Below are positions 43,342-52,341 of a DNA stretch of 62,586 nt, piece after piece. This DNA comes from Cyanobacteriota bacterium. GTDB lineage: Bacteria > Cyanobacteriota > Cyanobacteriia > Cyanobacteriales > Microcoleaceae. Under the pieces are notes generated by a model, which was not told the origin of the DNA, made no database searches, and was given only the letters and a program-made list of their open reading frames with translations. The position numbers were made by a program, and so were the translations under genes. Location: positions 1-62,586 of the forward strand of contig JANYGO010000056.1 in NCBI GenBank assembly GCA_025362325.1, given 5' to 3'. How positions within the stretch are numbered: the stretch's first letter is position 1; every line of letters starts with the position of its first letter.

Positions 43342-44292
43342 CTGACTCTTAATTTGACTGGCTTTGGCATTCCGCCGCAGCATTTCGGGTTTAATTCGCC
43401 GCAGCGCCGAAGCTGTAAATCTGCGGTTCCACTCCTCATCGGAAATTTCGGCTAATTCTGCAAGTGTGGGCGCGATATTTTCAGGATAAGGCTCAAATTC
43501 CGCAACGTCAGTTGGTTGAGCAAATCGCTGATTCCAGGGACAAACATCTTGACAAATGTCGCAACCTGCTACCCAACCTTGTAAATTAGATGCAATTTCA
43601 TCGGGGAGTTTTTCGGCTCGATTCTCGATCGTATGATAAGCTATGCACCGATCGGCATTCACGACAAAAGGCTCAGTAATAGCTCCCGTCGGACAGGCCT
43701 CAATGCAGCGAGTGCAAGTACCGCAATGTTGGGTATGAGCAGCATCCGGCGCTAACTCCAGATTAGTCAAAATTTCGCCCAAAAACACCCAAGAGCCGTA
43801 TTCCCGCGAAATTACATTACCATTTTTAGCAATCCAGCCAATCCCCGCCTTCTCGGCCCAAACCTTGTCCTGAATCGGCCCGGTATCAGCATAATAGCGC
43901 GCTTCAATTCCTTCGCCTTGCGATCGCACCCACTCCGCCAAAACCTTCAGTTTTTTGTGCAGAATTTTGTGATAATCCCGCCCCCAGCCGTAGCGAGAGA
44001 TTTTGGCATATTCAGCACCGTCGGGGCGTTGGTGAGGCGTGTAATAGTTGATGGCGACACATATCACTGACTGCACATCTGGCACGAGCGATCGAATATC
44101 CTGGCGCTTCGGGTTGGCCATCCATGCCATATCCGCCTGATAACCCTTGTCCAGCCAGGCCTGCAATCTTTGTTTTTCTCGATCAAAATCCGCATCTGCC
44201 GAGGCTATCCCGACTTGGTGAAATCCCAACTCTAGGGTTTTTTGCTTAATGCGATCGCGATTAATTGATATTTTCATCGGGTCAGCAACCAT
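43339..44292 (-). CDS. queG: Epoxyqueuosine reductase QueG
   Basis: A 317-residue cobalamin and [4Fe-4S] enzyme for the last step of queuosine synthesis in tRNA. Two ferredoxin-like clusters are clear: CGTCTRCIEACPTGAI (about 190-205) and CDICQDVCPW (about 245-254). Other family blocks are RYGWGRDYHKILHKKL, YYADTGPIQDKVWAEKAG and AGIGWIAKNGNVIS. Starts at 44292 or 44277 are both possible; neither has a strong ribosome site. The C-terminal residues come from the adjoining heptamer repeat, so the stop position has probably shifted. Confidence 0.93.
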   Translation of the reverse strand: MVADPMKISINRDRIKQKTLELGFHQVGIASADADFDREKQRLQAWLDKGYQADMAWMANPKRQDIRSLVPDVQSVICVAINYYTPHQRPDGAEYAKISRYGWGRDYHKILHKKLKVLAEWVRSQGEGIEARYYADTGPIQDKVWAEKAGIGWIAKNGNVISREYGSWVFLGEILTNLELAPDAAHTQHCGTCTRCIEACPTGAITEPFVVNADRCIAYHTIENRAEKLPDEIASNLQGWVAGCDICQDVCPWNQRFAQPTDVAEFEPYPENIAPTLAELAEISDEEWNRRFTASALRRIKPEMLRRNAKASQIKSQ

Positions 44293-44488
44293 ATCACAAA
44301 ATGCGCTATAAGTCTATTAATATTTAGACTAATTTTGAAACAAAATTGATAATACTTTCACAATCTTTATATTTATAAATTTGAACTCTAATTTGTCAAA
44401 AACGTTACATAATTTTAACTAAGGGAGAATTCGATTCGCAATTTGCAAGTACGCAAGTAAAACCGACAGCGAATCCCAAAGTATACAC

Positions 44489-45451
44489 ATGGCAGTTAGT
44501 ATTCAATCAGCTCAATCTATTTTCTCCAACACCGAGATTGCTAGCGCTGTTCCGGCTACCACGGACTCGTTCTACAAACTCAGCGTTGAAGACCAACTCG
44601 CACTGCTCTGGTATGCCTACACCGAAATGGGCATTTCCATCACCGCAGCAGCTCCGGGAGTAGCCAGCATGGCGCTTGTCGAAGGTGTTCTGAGCGAAAT
44701 CAAGCAAATGTCGCCGGAGGCTCAAAGCAAAACCATGTTTGACCTCGCCAGCAACGCCGACACCACTATCGGCCGGATTTACACATCCTTGCGCGTCAAC
44801 ACCAAACTCGGTTTCTGGTACGAATTGGGACAGTTGATGAAACAGGGCCTTGTCGCTCCGATCCCGGCTGGCTATCAAATGTCTCCCGAAGCCACCACAG
44901 TTCTCGAAACAATCAAGAAACTAGATCCAGGTCAGCAAATTACCGTACTTCGCAATACCGTAGTTCACATGGGCTACGATCCAGATTTCAGCCAAGAGTA
45001 CGGCAAACGATCGGCTCCTAAAAGCACTCCCACCGCTGTAGAAGGGCGGGTGAAAACCCAAATTGACGGTATCACCGAGCAGACAGTTCTCAACTACATC
45101 GACTACATGAACGCCTTCGACTTTACCCCAGCCGTTGGTTTGTTTGCCGAGGAAGGTGCCCTGCAACCGCCTTTCCAAAAGCCGATCGTCGGTCGCGAAG
45201 CTATCCTCAACTATATGCGGGAAGAGTGTATCGGACTGAAAATGATGCCGCAGCAAGGCCTATCGGAACCGGCAGAAGATGGCTACCGCCAAGTGAAAGT
45301 CACGGGTAAAGTGGAAACTCCTTGGTTTGGATCGAATGTGGGCATGAACATCGCGTGGCGCTTTATGCTCGATCCTCAAGGTCAAATTTTCTTTGTGGCG
45401 ATAGACTTGTTGGCTTCTCCTAAGGAATTGCTCAACCTGATGCGCAAATAG
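44489..45451 (+). CDS. ocp: Orange carotenoid protein (OCP)
   Basis: A 320-residue photoactive carotenoid protein that quenches phycobilisome excitation in strong light. An all-helical N-terminal domain (about 20-160) and an NTF2-like C-terminal domain (about 195-318) are joined by a linker of about 25 residues. Key residues are present at the expected places: Y44, W110, R155 (salt bridge to E246), and Y203 and W290 (hydrogen bonds to the carotenoid keto group). The C-terminal numbering is +2 relative to Synechocystis. The ATG at 44489 lies about 195 bp after the divergent queG start. No fluorescence recovery protein gene follows; a C-terminal-domain homologue does. Confidence 0.96.
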   Translation: MAVSIQSAQSIFSNTEIASAVPATTDSFYKLSVEDQLALLWYAYTEMGISITAAAPGVASMALVEGVLSEIKQMSPEAQSKTMFDLASNADTTIGRIYTSLRVNTKLGFWYELGQLMKQGLVAPIPAGYQMSPEATTVLETIKKLDPGQQITVLRNTVVHMGYDPDFSQEYGKRSAPKSTPTAVEGRVKTQIDGITEQTVLNYIDYMNAFDFTPAVGLFAEEGALQPPFQKPIVGREAILNYMREECIGLKMMPQQGLSEPAEDGYRQVKVTGKVETPWFGSNVGMNIAWRFMLDPQGQIFFVAIDLLASPKELLNLMRK

Positions 45452-45489
45452 AATATTCTGGTTGGCTTCAGTAAAACAGACTGGTGCAG

Positions 45490-45524
45490 AAACCCAGATG
45501 CCTTCTGGTGTCTGGGTTTTTACT
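45490..45524 (+). terminator. Intrinsic terminator after ocp
   Basis: A 9-bp stem AAACCCAGA / TCTGGGTTT with a 12-nt loop, followed by tttactattttt, 38 bp after the ocp stop. It suggests that the downstream homologue has its own promoter in 45525-45780. Confidence 0.75.
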
Positions 45525-45780
45525 ATTTTTGATTTTCGCGTTGAAGATTTTATAATTGGCAATTACTGACTGTATAAGGGTTTGGAGCGCAAGTCTACAA
45601 TTGTATACTTTTTTTAAAATAATATTAATTTGGGTCGAGCGCTCTTTTAGCTGCGCTCGGTATCGCGGCTTATTCCTTTTGTAATATAATTTATCCTCAC
45701 CCTACTTATATCTTTTGAGGGATTTGCTGGGCCAAAGAGAATGATTAGAGTATATTCATTCATTTGCAATCACTTCTTTT

Positions 45781-46215
45781 ATGACCGCCACAACTAGACC
45801 TATTTTAACTCGCTCTATAAAGATTGCTGGCATCACAAAGCCAGCGGTACTGGGATATTTTGAAACATTAAACGCGGGCGATTTTGAAGCGACTGCTAAT
45901 TTATTTGCTGAGGACGGAGTTCTGCGCGCACCGTTTGAAGAGCCAATTATCGGTAAAAGCTCGATCGCCACTTATCTAAAAACAGAAGCGCGAGGAATGC
46001 AGCTCGAACCCCAGCAAGGTATCAGCCAAATTTTAGAAGATGGCCAAATTGAAGTTCAGGTCAGCGGTCGGGTGCAAACTTCCGCATTTGGTGTTAATGT
46101 CGGATGGCTGTTCGTGCTCAATTCTCACCAAAAAATTCTCTCTGTTACCGTCAAACTATTAGCGTCTCCTCAAGAATTGCTAAATCTGCGGCCGCATCAG
46201 AAATTCAATGTTTAA
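45781..46215 (+). CDS. OCP C-terminal-domain homologue (CTDH), carotenoid carrier
   Basis: A 144-residue NTF2-like protein homologous to the OCP C-terminal domain: VLGYFETLNAGDFEATANLFAEDG, LRAPFEEPIIGKSSI and LLASPQELLNL match OCP blocks. The carotenoid-contacting Tyr (VLGYFE) and Trp (NVGWLFVL) are kept. CTDHs form homodimers that hold and deliver keto-carotenoids to OCP or helical carotenoid proteins. The protein has no Cys at all, so it cannot be controlled by the redox-active Cys known in the Anabaena CTDH. It has its own 330-bp upstream region after the ocp terminator. Confidence 0.9.
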   Translation: MTATTRPILTRSIKIAGITKPAVLGYFETLNAGDFEATANLFAEDGVLRAPFEEPIIGKSSIATYLKTEARGMQLEPQQGISQILEDGQIEVQVSGRVQTSAFGVNVGWLFVLNSHQKILSVTVKLLASPQELLNLRPHQKFNV

Positions 46216-46616
46216 TATAGCAATTTTTAAGTGAGTGAGGTACAGATTGGTAATTGCTAATTGCTAATTGCTAATTGGTAATTGGTAATTGCTAAGAACG
46301 CTACCGCAATCAAATTATAAAAACCCGGTTTCTTCCGTATTTGTGGGCAAGTCACGCAGAAACCGGGTTTTTCACCCAAATCTGTGCTGAAGCGTCGCCA
46401 ACGGTATAAAAACCCGGTTTCTTCGGTATTCGTGCACCTGGGACTGTACCCTAACAATTTTACAGTCTCTTAGAGAGGGACGAGATTGCACGAAAAAGTT
46501 GCTGTCACCGCACGGTGCGACAGACAACCACTAGAATCAAAAAACATTGTCAATCACTAATCACTAATGACTAATGACTAATCACTAATGACTAATCACT
46601 AATCACTAATCACTAA
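46216..46616. repeat. Repeat-filled gap: heptamers and 'aaacccggtttct' modules
   Basis: ttggtaa/ttgctaa heptamers (about 46249-46292), an inverted pair of aaacccggtttct modules (46321-46373) with a third at about 46410-46423, and ctaatga/ctaatca heptamers (46554-46616) that run into the stop codon of the next gene. No ORF worth calling. Confidence 0.75.
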
Positions 46617-47039
46617 TTAAGATTTTTCCGGCAAACTCGCTTCCAACTTCAGACAATTGCGACCGTCTAGTTGCAAACTATAGTCCACCCGATCCATAAG
46701 CCTGCTCATAATCAGCCAGCCATAGCCGCTTTCCTGTTTGGCTTCCGGTCTCGGGGGACTGTAAGTATCCATTTCGTAACCTTTACCGTAATCCCAAATT
46801 TCTAAACCAATATCCCGATTTTTTAAATTCAAGCGAATTAACACGGGCAAATGGGGTTGATCTTTGTGAGCATGGCGGATCACGTTAGAATAGGCTTCTG
46901 CTAACACCAAGCGCAAACGATTCGACTGACGTGGCCAATCGACGTGCTCTCCTAGCTCAACTTCCAAACTGCTCAGCAACCAATTTTCAACAATTGTTAA
47001 AAACCGCAAGTCGCTTGGCACATGAAGCTCAGTATTCAT
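46617..47039 (-). CDS. RsbW-type anti-sigma factor / serine kinase
   Basis: A 140-residue HATPase_c protein when started at ATG 47039, which has an agga ribosome site; the frame stays open to 47105. The N-box EAYSNVIRHAH (about 68-78) and G-box WDYGKGYEMD (about 103-112) define a GHKL ATPase of the RsbW/SpoIIAB type, which phosphorylates an anti-sigma antagonist or binds a sigma factor. It lies downstream, on the same strand, of a receiver-GAF-PP2C phosphatase gene, the usual opposing partner in partner-switching. The TAA stop is part of the heptamer repeat. Confidence 0.85.
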   Translation of the reverse strand: MNTELHVPSDLRFLTIVENWLLSSLEVELGEHVDWPRQSNRLRLVLAEAYSNVIRHAHKDQPHLPVLIRLNLKNRDIGLEIWDYGKGYEMDTYSPPRPEAKQESGYGWLIMSRLMDRVDYSLQLDGRNCLKLEASLPEKS

Positions 47040-47344
47040 AAAAGAAATCCTGTAAATTTGGAAACCTGTGTCTTCAGACCAGGGATGAAATACGACACGC
47101 CGCATTTATTTGGCGTTGATATTTGTCGCTACATGAAGGATACTCAAGACCGGGCGATCGATGCAAGAGACTTTTTTTGAAAGCATCGATCGACAAGCAT
47201 CAGTTAAGAGTTAGGCATTGACGCGCTAGTTCTGTAACTTTTGCCAGTCGCCCGCCTTCAAGGCGGTAATCTGTGGGCTGTCAACTGAGGGCTTCAGTTT
47301 TCGAGACCCGAAGCCCCGACTATTCGTCGGGATGGCTGACAGAT

Positions 47345-49018
47345 TCAGAGAACCTCCAGAGAGAGTATGGTTTGGTCGTCTTCCTGAACCGGATTGTCAG
47401 CTCGGATGTAAGCCAACAAATTGTCCAAGTTGAAGGAACCAGGCTCCTCAATCAAAAGTTTCCAAAGCCCTTCTTGTTGTAGCATAGAACGAGTTGGTTG
47501 ACCTCCTGCGACCGCCGCAGTAGTCACGCTAGCTTCAGTAATCCCGTCACTCGTCAGCAGAAATACATCTCCTGACTTTAATTCGATCGCACCGGCTTTA
47601 CCTTTCCAGACTGGCAGTATCCCCAAGGGAATGCCACGAGCTTTCAGGAAATTCGGCTCTGCTGGCGTTGCACCGCTAGCGGCCTGAGCTTGCACTTCCG
47701 AGTGAGACCAAACAATCGGGTAAATGTGACCGGCATTAGCAAAAGCCAGGTGTCCCGTTGACGGAGTGTAACGAGCAACAACCATTGTAATAAAATGGTT
47801 GTTGCCGATCAGGTCGTCAGACATAGTGCTATTCATATTCTGCATAACTCGATCGGGCTCTGGAGAAATTTCTTGAGAAAGTTCCCGCCGCATCACCGAA
47901 ATCGCGCTAGCCATAAATAGAGCAGCCGGAACACCCTTACCAGAAACATCTCCCACCGCTATCCAAATATCCCCTTGGGAGTGGACGTAAACTTCAAAAA
48001 AGTCGCCGCCAACTGCCCGCGCCGGATAGCAACAAGCTTGCACCCTGACAGTTTCAAAATCCGGCCAACTTTGGCGCAACAAGTTTGTTTGGATTTGGCG
48101 GGCCACTTCCAACTCATTTTGCATCTGCTCGGCTAACTCCACAGTGCGCTGGTAGAGCTTAGCTTGGGAGAGGGCGAGAGCAGCTTGAGCCGCTACACCT
48201 TCTATCAACTCTATATCTTCTCCCGACCAAGGGTTAGTGCCGCCAATCTGACACAGAGCCAGTATCCCCAGCAAGTCTTGCTGATAAGTCAGGGGCACAG
48301 CAATCTCAACCGAGTTACCATCACCCCCACTGTTGGCGTTGACTTGAGTTTGGCGGCTGGCTACGGCTTGCACCAGCAAATTTTCGTCAAAATCAAAGCT
48401 GCTGGCTTCGGCGGTTTGGGCTTGGTAGGGGAAGGTACTGGGTAATAGTCGATCGAACTCTACCGGCCGCAGCATACAATAGTTGGCCTCAAAAGTTTGA
48501 CCTACGGTTTGAACAATAGTTTGTACCATACTAGAGTAATCTAGCGACCCGCGAATCACGCTCATCACCTCATTAAACAGAGATTCTTTGCGTAAAGCGC
48601 GGCGCAGTGAAACGCTGCGCTGCTTGTAGTATTTGTAAGTTTCTGACGCTTGATTGATAACTGATTTCAGTTCTTCAGGATTCCACGGTTTGGTGATGTA
48701 CTTGAAAACTTGACCAGCGTTAATAGCCTCAACCAAATCTTCAACATCTGTGTATCCAGTCAGCAGAATCCGAATCGTATCAGGAAAGCGATCGACTGTT
48801 TTCCCCAAAAACTCGGTGCCATTCATTTCAGGCATCCGCTGGTCAGATATAATCACCGCCATCTCGCCCTGTGCGTCTAGAACTTCCAGGGCGCTGAGAG
48901 CGCTATCTGCTTTGTAAACCTGAAAGTCGCGTCGAAACGTCCGGTACAGCAAATCCAAGTTGTCGGGTTCGTCATCGACTACCATTAGTTTCAGCTTGCT
49001 TCCATCTCCCCGACTCAT
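47345..49018 (-). CDS. Response regulator with GAF and PP2C (RsbU/SpoIIE) phosphatase domains
   Basis: A 557-residue signalling phosphatase. Receiver at residues 10-125 (VVDDEPDNLD; phospho-acceptor in VIISDQRMPEMNG; LLTGYTD; YITKPW). A GAF domain lies at about 150-285, and a PPM/SpoIIE phosphatase at about 310-557, with metal-binding Asp in VGGDFFEVY, VGDVSGKGVPAALFMA and LLTSDGITEA. Family members dephosphorylate anti-sigma antagonists (RsbV type). The RsbW-like kinase gene 305 bp downstream probably acts with it; no RsbV gene is in the window. Signal input would come from an unlinked histidine kinase. Confidence 0.88.
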   Translation of the reverse strand: MSRGDGSKLKLMVVDDEPDNLDLLYRTFRRDFQVYKADSALSALEVLDAQGEMAVIISDQRMPEMNGTEFLGKTVDRFPDTIRILLTGYTDVEDLVEAINAGQVFKYITKPWNPEELKSVINQASETYKYYKQRSVSLRRALRKESLFNEVMSVIRGSLDYSSMVQTIVQTVGQTFEANYCMLRPVEFDRLLPSTFPYQAQTAEASSFDFDENLLVQAVASRQTQVNANSGGDGNSVEIAVPLTYQQDLLGILALCQIGGTNPWSGEDIELIEGVAAQAALALSQAKLYQRTVELAEQMQNELEVARQIQTNLLRQSWPDFETVRVQACCYPARAVGGDFFEVYVHSQGDIWIAVGDVSGKGVPAALFMASAISVMRRELSQEISPEPDRVMQNMNSTMSDDLIGNNHFITMVVARYTPSTGHLAFANAGHIYPIVWSHSEVQAQAASGATPAEPNFLKARGIPLGILPVWKGKAGAIELKSGDVFLLTSDGITEASVTTAAVAGGQPTRSMLQQEGLWKLLIEEPGSFNLDNLLAYIRADNPVQEDDQTILSLEVL

Positions 49019-49235
49019 GCTATTCCCTTCCTAGGCGAATTAATCAGGTCTAAAACTAGCTTGTCAAGTACCCTTGGCTGATTGGGCCGAGCCGAATCTG
49101 CGTCAGGGCTTCGGGTTTCATAGGTCAGTGCCATATTAGTGATACCACAAGGATATTCGGAACTGGCATCCGGTCGCGGTCTTACCTAACCTCGCCTTTG
49201 TTTGGATCTCGTCCTTTACTCCCCTTACTGCCGAA

Positions 49236-50138
49236 TCAAGTTAATTTTTCTGCCAGTCTGAGCTTAGCAGAACGAGAGCGGGGATTTCTAGCTACTTCTT
49301 CCGATTGTGGCACGATCGGCTTTTTTGTCAGTACCTGCAAACAGTCTGTGGCTCTGAGTTGGTGCTTGACCGGTCTGTCTTCGAGACTGTGAAAAGTAAT
49401 AATTCCGATTCTACCACCGGGTTTCAACCATTTAGGCGCTTGGTTGAGGAAAGTGTCTAAAGACGCTAGTTCGGAGTTGACGGCTATCCTTAAAGCTTGG
49501 AAAGTGCGGGTGGCGGGATGGATTCTACCGTTGCGCTGCTTAGGTGGGAAGCTGCTAGCGATCGCCCCTGCGAGTTCTGTAGTAGTTTCAAAAGGACGTT
49601 GTGCGACAATCCGCCTCGCGATGCGCCGCGACAGTCGCTCCTCGCCGTATTTGTAAATAATGTCTGCTAGTTTAACTTCTTCCCAGTGATTGATAATCTC
49701 TTCTGCCGTCAAAGATTGCTGTTGGTTCATACGCATATCTAACTTAGCAGGGTGGCGAAAACTAAAGCCGCGTTCCGGTGTATCGAACTGAGCCGAGCTA
49801 ACCCCCAAGTCTGCTATGATACCATCAAATGTGGCATCTAGGGACTGATATTCAGCAAAATTCCCGTGCCAAAACTCAACGGGTGCGTTGGCAAATCGGG
49901 CCCCGCAAAAACGGATGGCTTGTTCGTCGCGATCGATCGCCACCACTGTAACATCTGGCGCCGCCGCTAAAATCAAACTCGTGTGTCCGCCGCCCCCAAG
50001 CGTCGCATCCAAATAGCGCCCGCCCGGACGCACCGCTAAACCAGCAATTAATTCAGTGGCCAAAACAGAAACGTGATAAGCCTCAATACTCACATCTGAT
50101 GCAGGAGTCTCCTTCTCAGACGGCTCGATATCCTTCAT
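49236..50138 (-). CDS. rsmH: 16S rRNA (cytosine1402-N4)-methyltransferase RsmH
   Basis: A 300-residue SAM-dependent methyltransferase (formerly MraW). [13 protein letters not shown] opens the fold, [16 protein letters not shown] is the SAM motif, and [29 protein letters not shown] and [10 protein letters not shown] are diagnostic. Near the end [15 protein letters not shown] is the usual (FHSLEDR.VK) block. Divergent from ndhH, without cell-division neighbours, as is usual in cyanobacteria. Confidence 0.95.
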   Translation of the reverse strand: MKDIEPSEKETPASDVSIEAYHVSVLATELIAGLAVRPGGRYLDATLGGGGHTSLILAAAPDVTVVAIDRDEQAIRFCGARFANAPVEFWHGNFAEYQSLDATFDGIIADLGVSSAQFDTPERGFSFRHPAKLDMRMNQQQSLTAEEIINHWEEVKLADIIYKYGEERLSRRIARRIVAQRPFETTTELAGAIASSFPPKQRNGRIHPATRTFQALRIAVNSELASLDTFLNQAPKWLKPGGRIGIITFHSLEDRPVKHQLRATDCLQVLTKKPIVPQSEEVARNPRSRSAKLRLAEKLT

Positions 50139-50165
50139 AATCTATACAAGCGAAACAAAAATCAA

Positions 50166-50370
50166 CATTAGTCAGTAGTCAGTAGTCAGTTGTCAGTAGT
50201 CAGTAGTTCTCAGTTCCTAGTTAGAAAGTTTTTTTGCTAATGAGCAATGACCTGTTTGAGCAATGACCTGTTTGAGCAATGACCTGTTTGAGCAATTACC
50301 ACTAACCACTGACCACTGACCACTGACCACTGACCACTGACCAATTACCAATTACCAATTACCAATTATT
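50166..50370. repeat. Heptamer repeats filling the rsmH-ndhH gap
   Basis: agtcagt-type units (about 50168-50210), a triplicated gagcaatgacctgttt (about 50240-50295), actgacc units (about 50300-50342) and aattacc units that run directly into the ndhH ATG at 50371. Confidence 0.8.
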
Positions 50371-51555
50371 ATGTCAAGAATTGAGACAAGAACCGAACCA
50401 ATGGTGCTCAACATGGGGCCGCACCACCCATCCATGCACGGGGTACTGCGGTTAATTGTCACCCTGGACGGCGAAGATGTAGTGGACTGCGAGCCAGTTT
50501 TGGGCTATCTACACCGCGGCATGGAAAAAATTGCCGAAAACCGCACCAACGTGATGTACGTGCCCTACGTCAGCCGCTGGGACTACGCTGCGGGGATGTT
50601 TAACGAAGCGGTGACAGTCAATGCACCGGAAAAGTTGGCGAATATTGCTGTCCCCAAACGGGCGAGTTACATTCGGGTAATCATGCTGGAGTTGAACCGA
50701 ATTGCGAACCACCTGATGTGGGTAGGGCCGTTTTTGGCCGACGTGGGCGCGCAAACTCCATTTTTCTACACTATGCGCGATCGCGAACCAATTCTCGATT
50801 TGTGGGAAGCAGCCACCGGCTACCGCATGGTAAACAACAACTATTTCCGCATCGGCGGAGTAGCAGCAGATTTACCCTACGGTTGGGTAGACAAGTGCGA
50901 AGATTTCTGCGATTACTTCCTTCCCAAAGTTGACGAATACGAACGTTTAATCACCAACAATCCTATCTTCCGCCGCCGGATTGAAGGTTTGGGTACGATT
51001 TCTCGCGCCGAAGCGATTAACTGGGGACTATCCGGCCCAATGTTGCGCGGTTCCGGCGTCAATTGGGATTTGCGGAAAGTTGACCATTACGAATGTTATG
51101 ACGAATTCGACTGGGATGTTTGTACCGAAGCTGCGGGCGATTGTTTGGCCAGGTACTTAGTCCGAATTCGCGAGATGCGCGAGTCAGTTAAAATCCTCTA
51201 TCAAGCCTTGAAAGGACTCCCCGGCGGCCCTTACGAAAATTTGGAAGCGAAGCGCTTAGAAAGCGGGCCAAAATCTGAGTGGAACAGTTTCGACTATCAG
51301 TTTATTGGCAAAAAAGTAGCCCCAACTTTCAAAATTCCCAAGGGCGAACATTACGTGCGCGTCGAAAGCGGCAAAGGTGAGTTGGGAATCTATATTATCG
51401 GCGATGACAGCGTGTTTCCTTGGCGCTGGAAGATTCGGGCTGCGGATTTCAATAATTTGCAGATTTTGCCCCACATCGTGCGCGGTGTAAAGATTGCGGA
51501 CTTGGTGGCGATTCTGGGCAGTATCGATATTATCATGGGTTCTGTCGATCGATAG
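50371..51555 (+). CDS. ndhH: NDH-1 subunit H (49-kDa subunit homologue)
   Basis: A 394-residue subunit of the photosynthetic NDH-1 complex, homologous to NuoD/NDUFS2, lining the plastoquinone site with NdhK. Conserved blocks: [15 protein letters not shown] (14-28), GYLHRGMEK (45-53) with Arg49 aligned to the Arg that is dimethylated in mitochondrial NDUFS2, [24 protein letters not shown], and the C-terminal [16 protein letters not shown] with its terminal Arg. The start is fixed by family length; it has no ribosome site because heptamers abut the ATG. A methyltransferase of the NDUFAF7 family lies 0.8 kb downstream. Confidence 0.97.
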   Translation: MSRIETRTEPMVLNMGPHHPSMHGVLRLIVTLDGEDVVDCEPVLGYLHRGMEKIAENRTNVMYVPYVSRWDYAAGMFNEAVTVNAPEKLANIAVPKRASYIRVIMLELNRIANHLMWVGPFLADVGAQTPFFYTMRDREPILDLWEAATGYRMVNNNYFRIGGVAADLPYGWVDKCEDFCDYFLPKVDEYERLITNNPIFRRRIEGLGTISRAEAINWGLSGPMLRGSGVNWDLRKVDHYECYDEFDWDVCTEAAGDCLARYLVRIREMRESVKILYQALKGLPGGPYENLEAKRLESGPKSEWNSFDYQFIGKKVAPTFKIPKGEHYVRVESGKGELGIYIIGDDSVFPWRWKIRAADFNNLQILPHIVRGVKIADLVAILGSIDIIMGSVDR

Positions 51556-51641
51556 AAGCAAAAGGGCGATCGTATTTTTTGGCTATTTGCTGATGAGTGC
51601 GATCGCTGCTTGTTTGCAGGTGCGATCGGCTATTATAAATT

Positions 51642-51980
51642 ATGGAAGCTCAACCAAAAGAAATTCAGCGTTATGTCACACCAGACGGCAAAATTCCTTT
51701 TACTGAATGGTTAAAATCTCTTCGGGATATAAAAGCTGAAGCCAAGATTCGCGGGAGACTAGACCGAATTAAGCTCGGCAATTTGGGAGACTGTCGCTCA
51801 GTTGGATCGGGTGTTTTTGAATTAAAAATTGACTGGGGCCCTGGCTACCGCGTCTACTTTGGACAAATAGAGCAAACGATTATTCTCATCCTCTGCGGTG
51901 GAGATAAAAGCACTCAAGATCGAGATATTCGTAAAGCTATTGAATATTGGATAGATTACAGGAGTAGAGACAATGCTTAA
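51642..51980 (+). CDS. RelE/HigB-type toxin (phage Gp49-like)
   Basis: A 112-residue addiction-module killer protein: PFTEWLKSLRDIKAEAKIRGRLDRIKLGNLGDCRSVGSGVFELKID, then GPGYRVYFG and LCGGDKSTQDRDI are the family blocks. RelE-fold toxins of this group are ribosome-dependent mRNA interferases or related inhibitors. Unusually for classical modules but typically for HigBA-like ones, the toxin gene comes first. It overlaps the antitoxin gene by 8 bp. Confidence 0.88.
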   Translation: MEAQPKEIQRYVTPDGKIPFTEWLKSLRDIKAEAKIRGRLDRIKLGNLGDCRSVGSGVFELKIDWGPGYRVYFGQIEQTIILILCGGDKSTQDRDIRKAIEYWIDYRSRDNA

Positions 51981-52332
51981 AAGTGTAAGTTACCAAGACG
52001 ACTTGATTGAATTCCTCAAAAAACCTGAAGCGGCTGCTGCTTATATCGAGGTAATTTTGGAAGAAAAAAATGTAGAAACTGAACTATTGTCACTAGCACT
52101 TAGCAATATGGTTGAGGCTCGCGGTGGCGTAATTCATCTTTCAGATGTAGCTAAGTTGGACTATGAAAAGTTAACAAATTTGCTCTCAAAAACAGGAGGA
52201 GATGAAGTTTATCTGTTGGTGGCGTTGCTGGATGCTTTGGGATTTCAGCTAAAAATCGGGGTTAAGTCTGATAGTTCAACATTCGAGGGTGAGGGCGCAG
52301 CCTTAGTCGCAGAGCATCTTCCCACAGTATAA
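51973..52332 (+). CDS. HigA-type antitoxin
   Basis: A 119-residue addiction-module antidote: LKKPEAAAAYIEVILEE (helical N-terminus) and a Cro/XRE-like HTH (LLSLALSNMVEARGGVIHLSDVAKL) followed by a short tail. It overlaps the toxin gene and probably represses the pair. It ends 9 bp before the methyltransferase gene, so the module is wedged between ndhH and that gene. Confidence 0.88.
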   Translation: MLKSVSYQDDLIEFLKKPEAAAAYIEVILEEKNVETELLSLALSNMVEARGGVIHLSDVAKLDYEKLTNLLSKTGGDEVYLLVALLDALGFQLKIGVKSDSSTFEGEGAALVAEHLPTV

Positions 52333-52341
52333 CGATTAATT

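Noticed and set aside
50287..50370. Regular repeats that could suggest a CRISPR array
   Set aside because: Units are contiguous 7-bp tandem repeats without spacers; no 25-40 bp repeats and no cas genes anywhere in the window.
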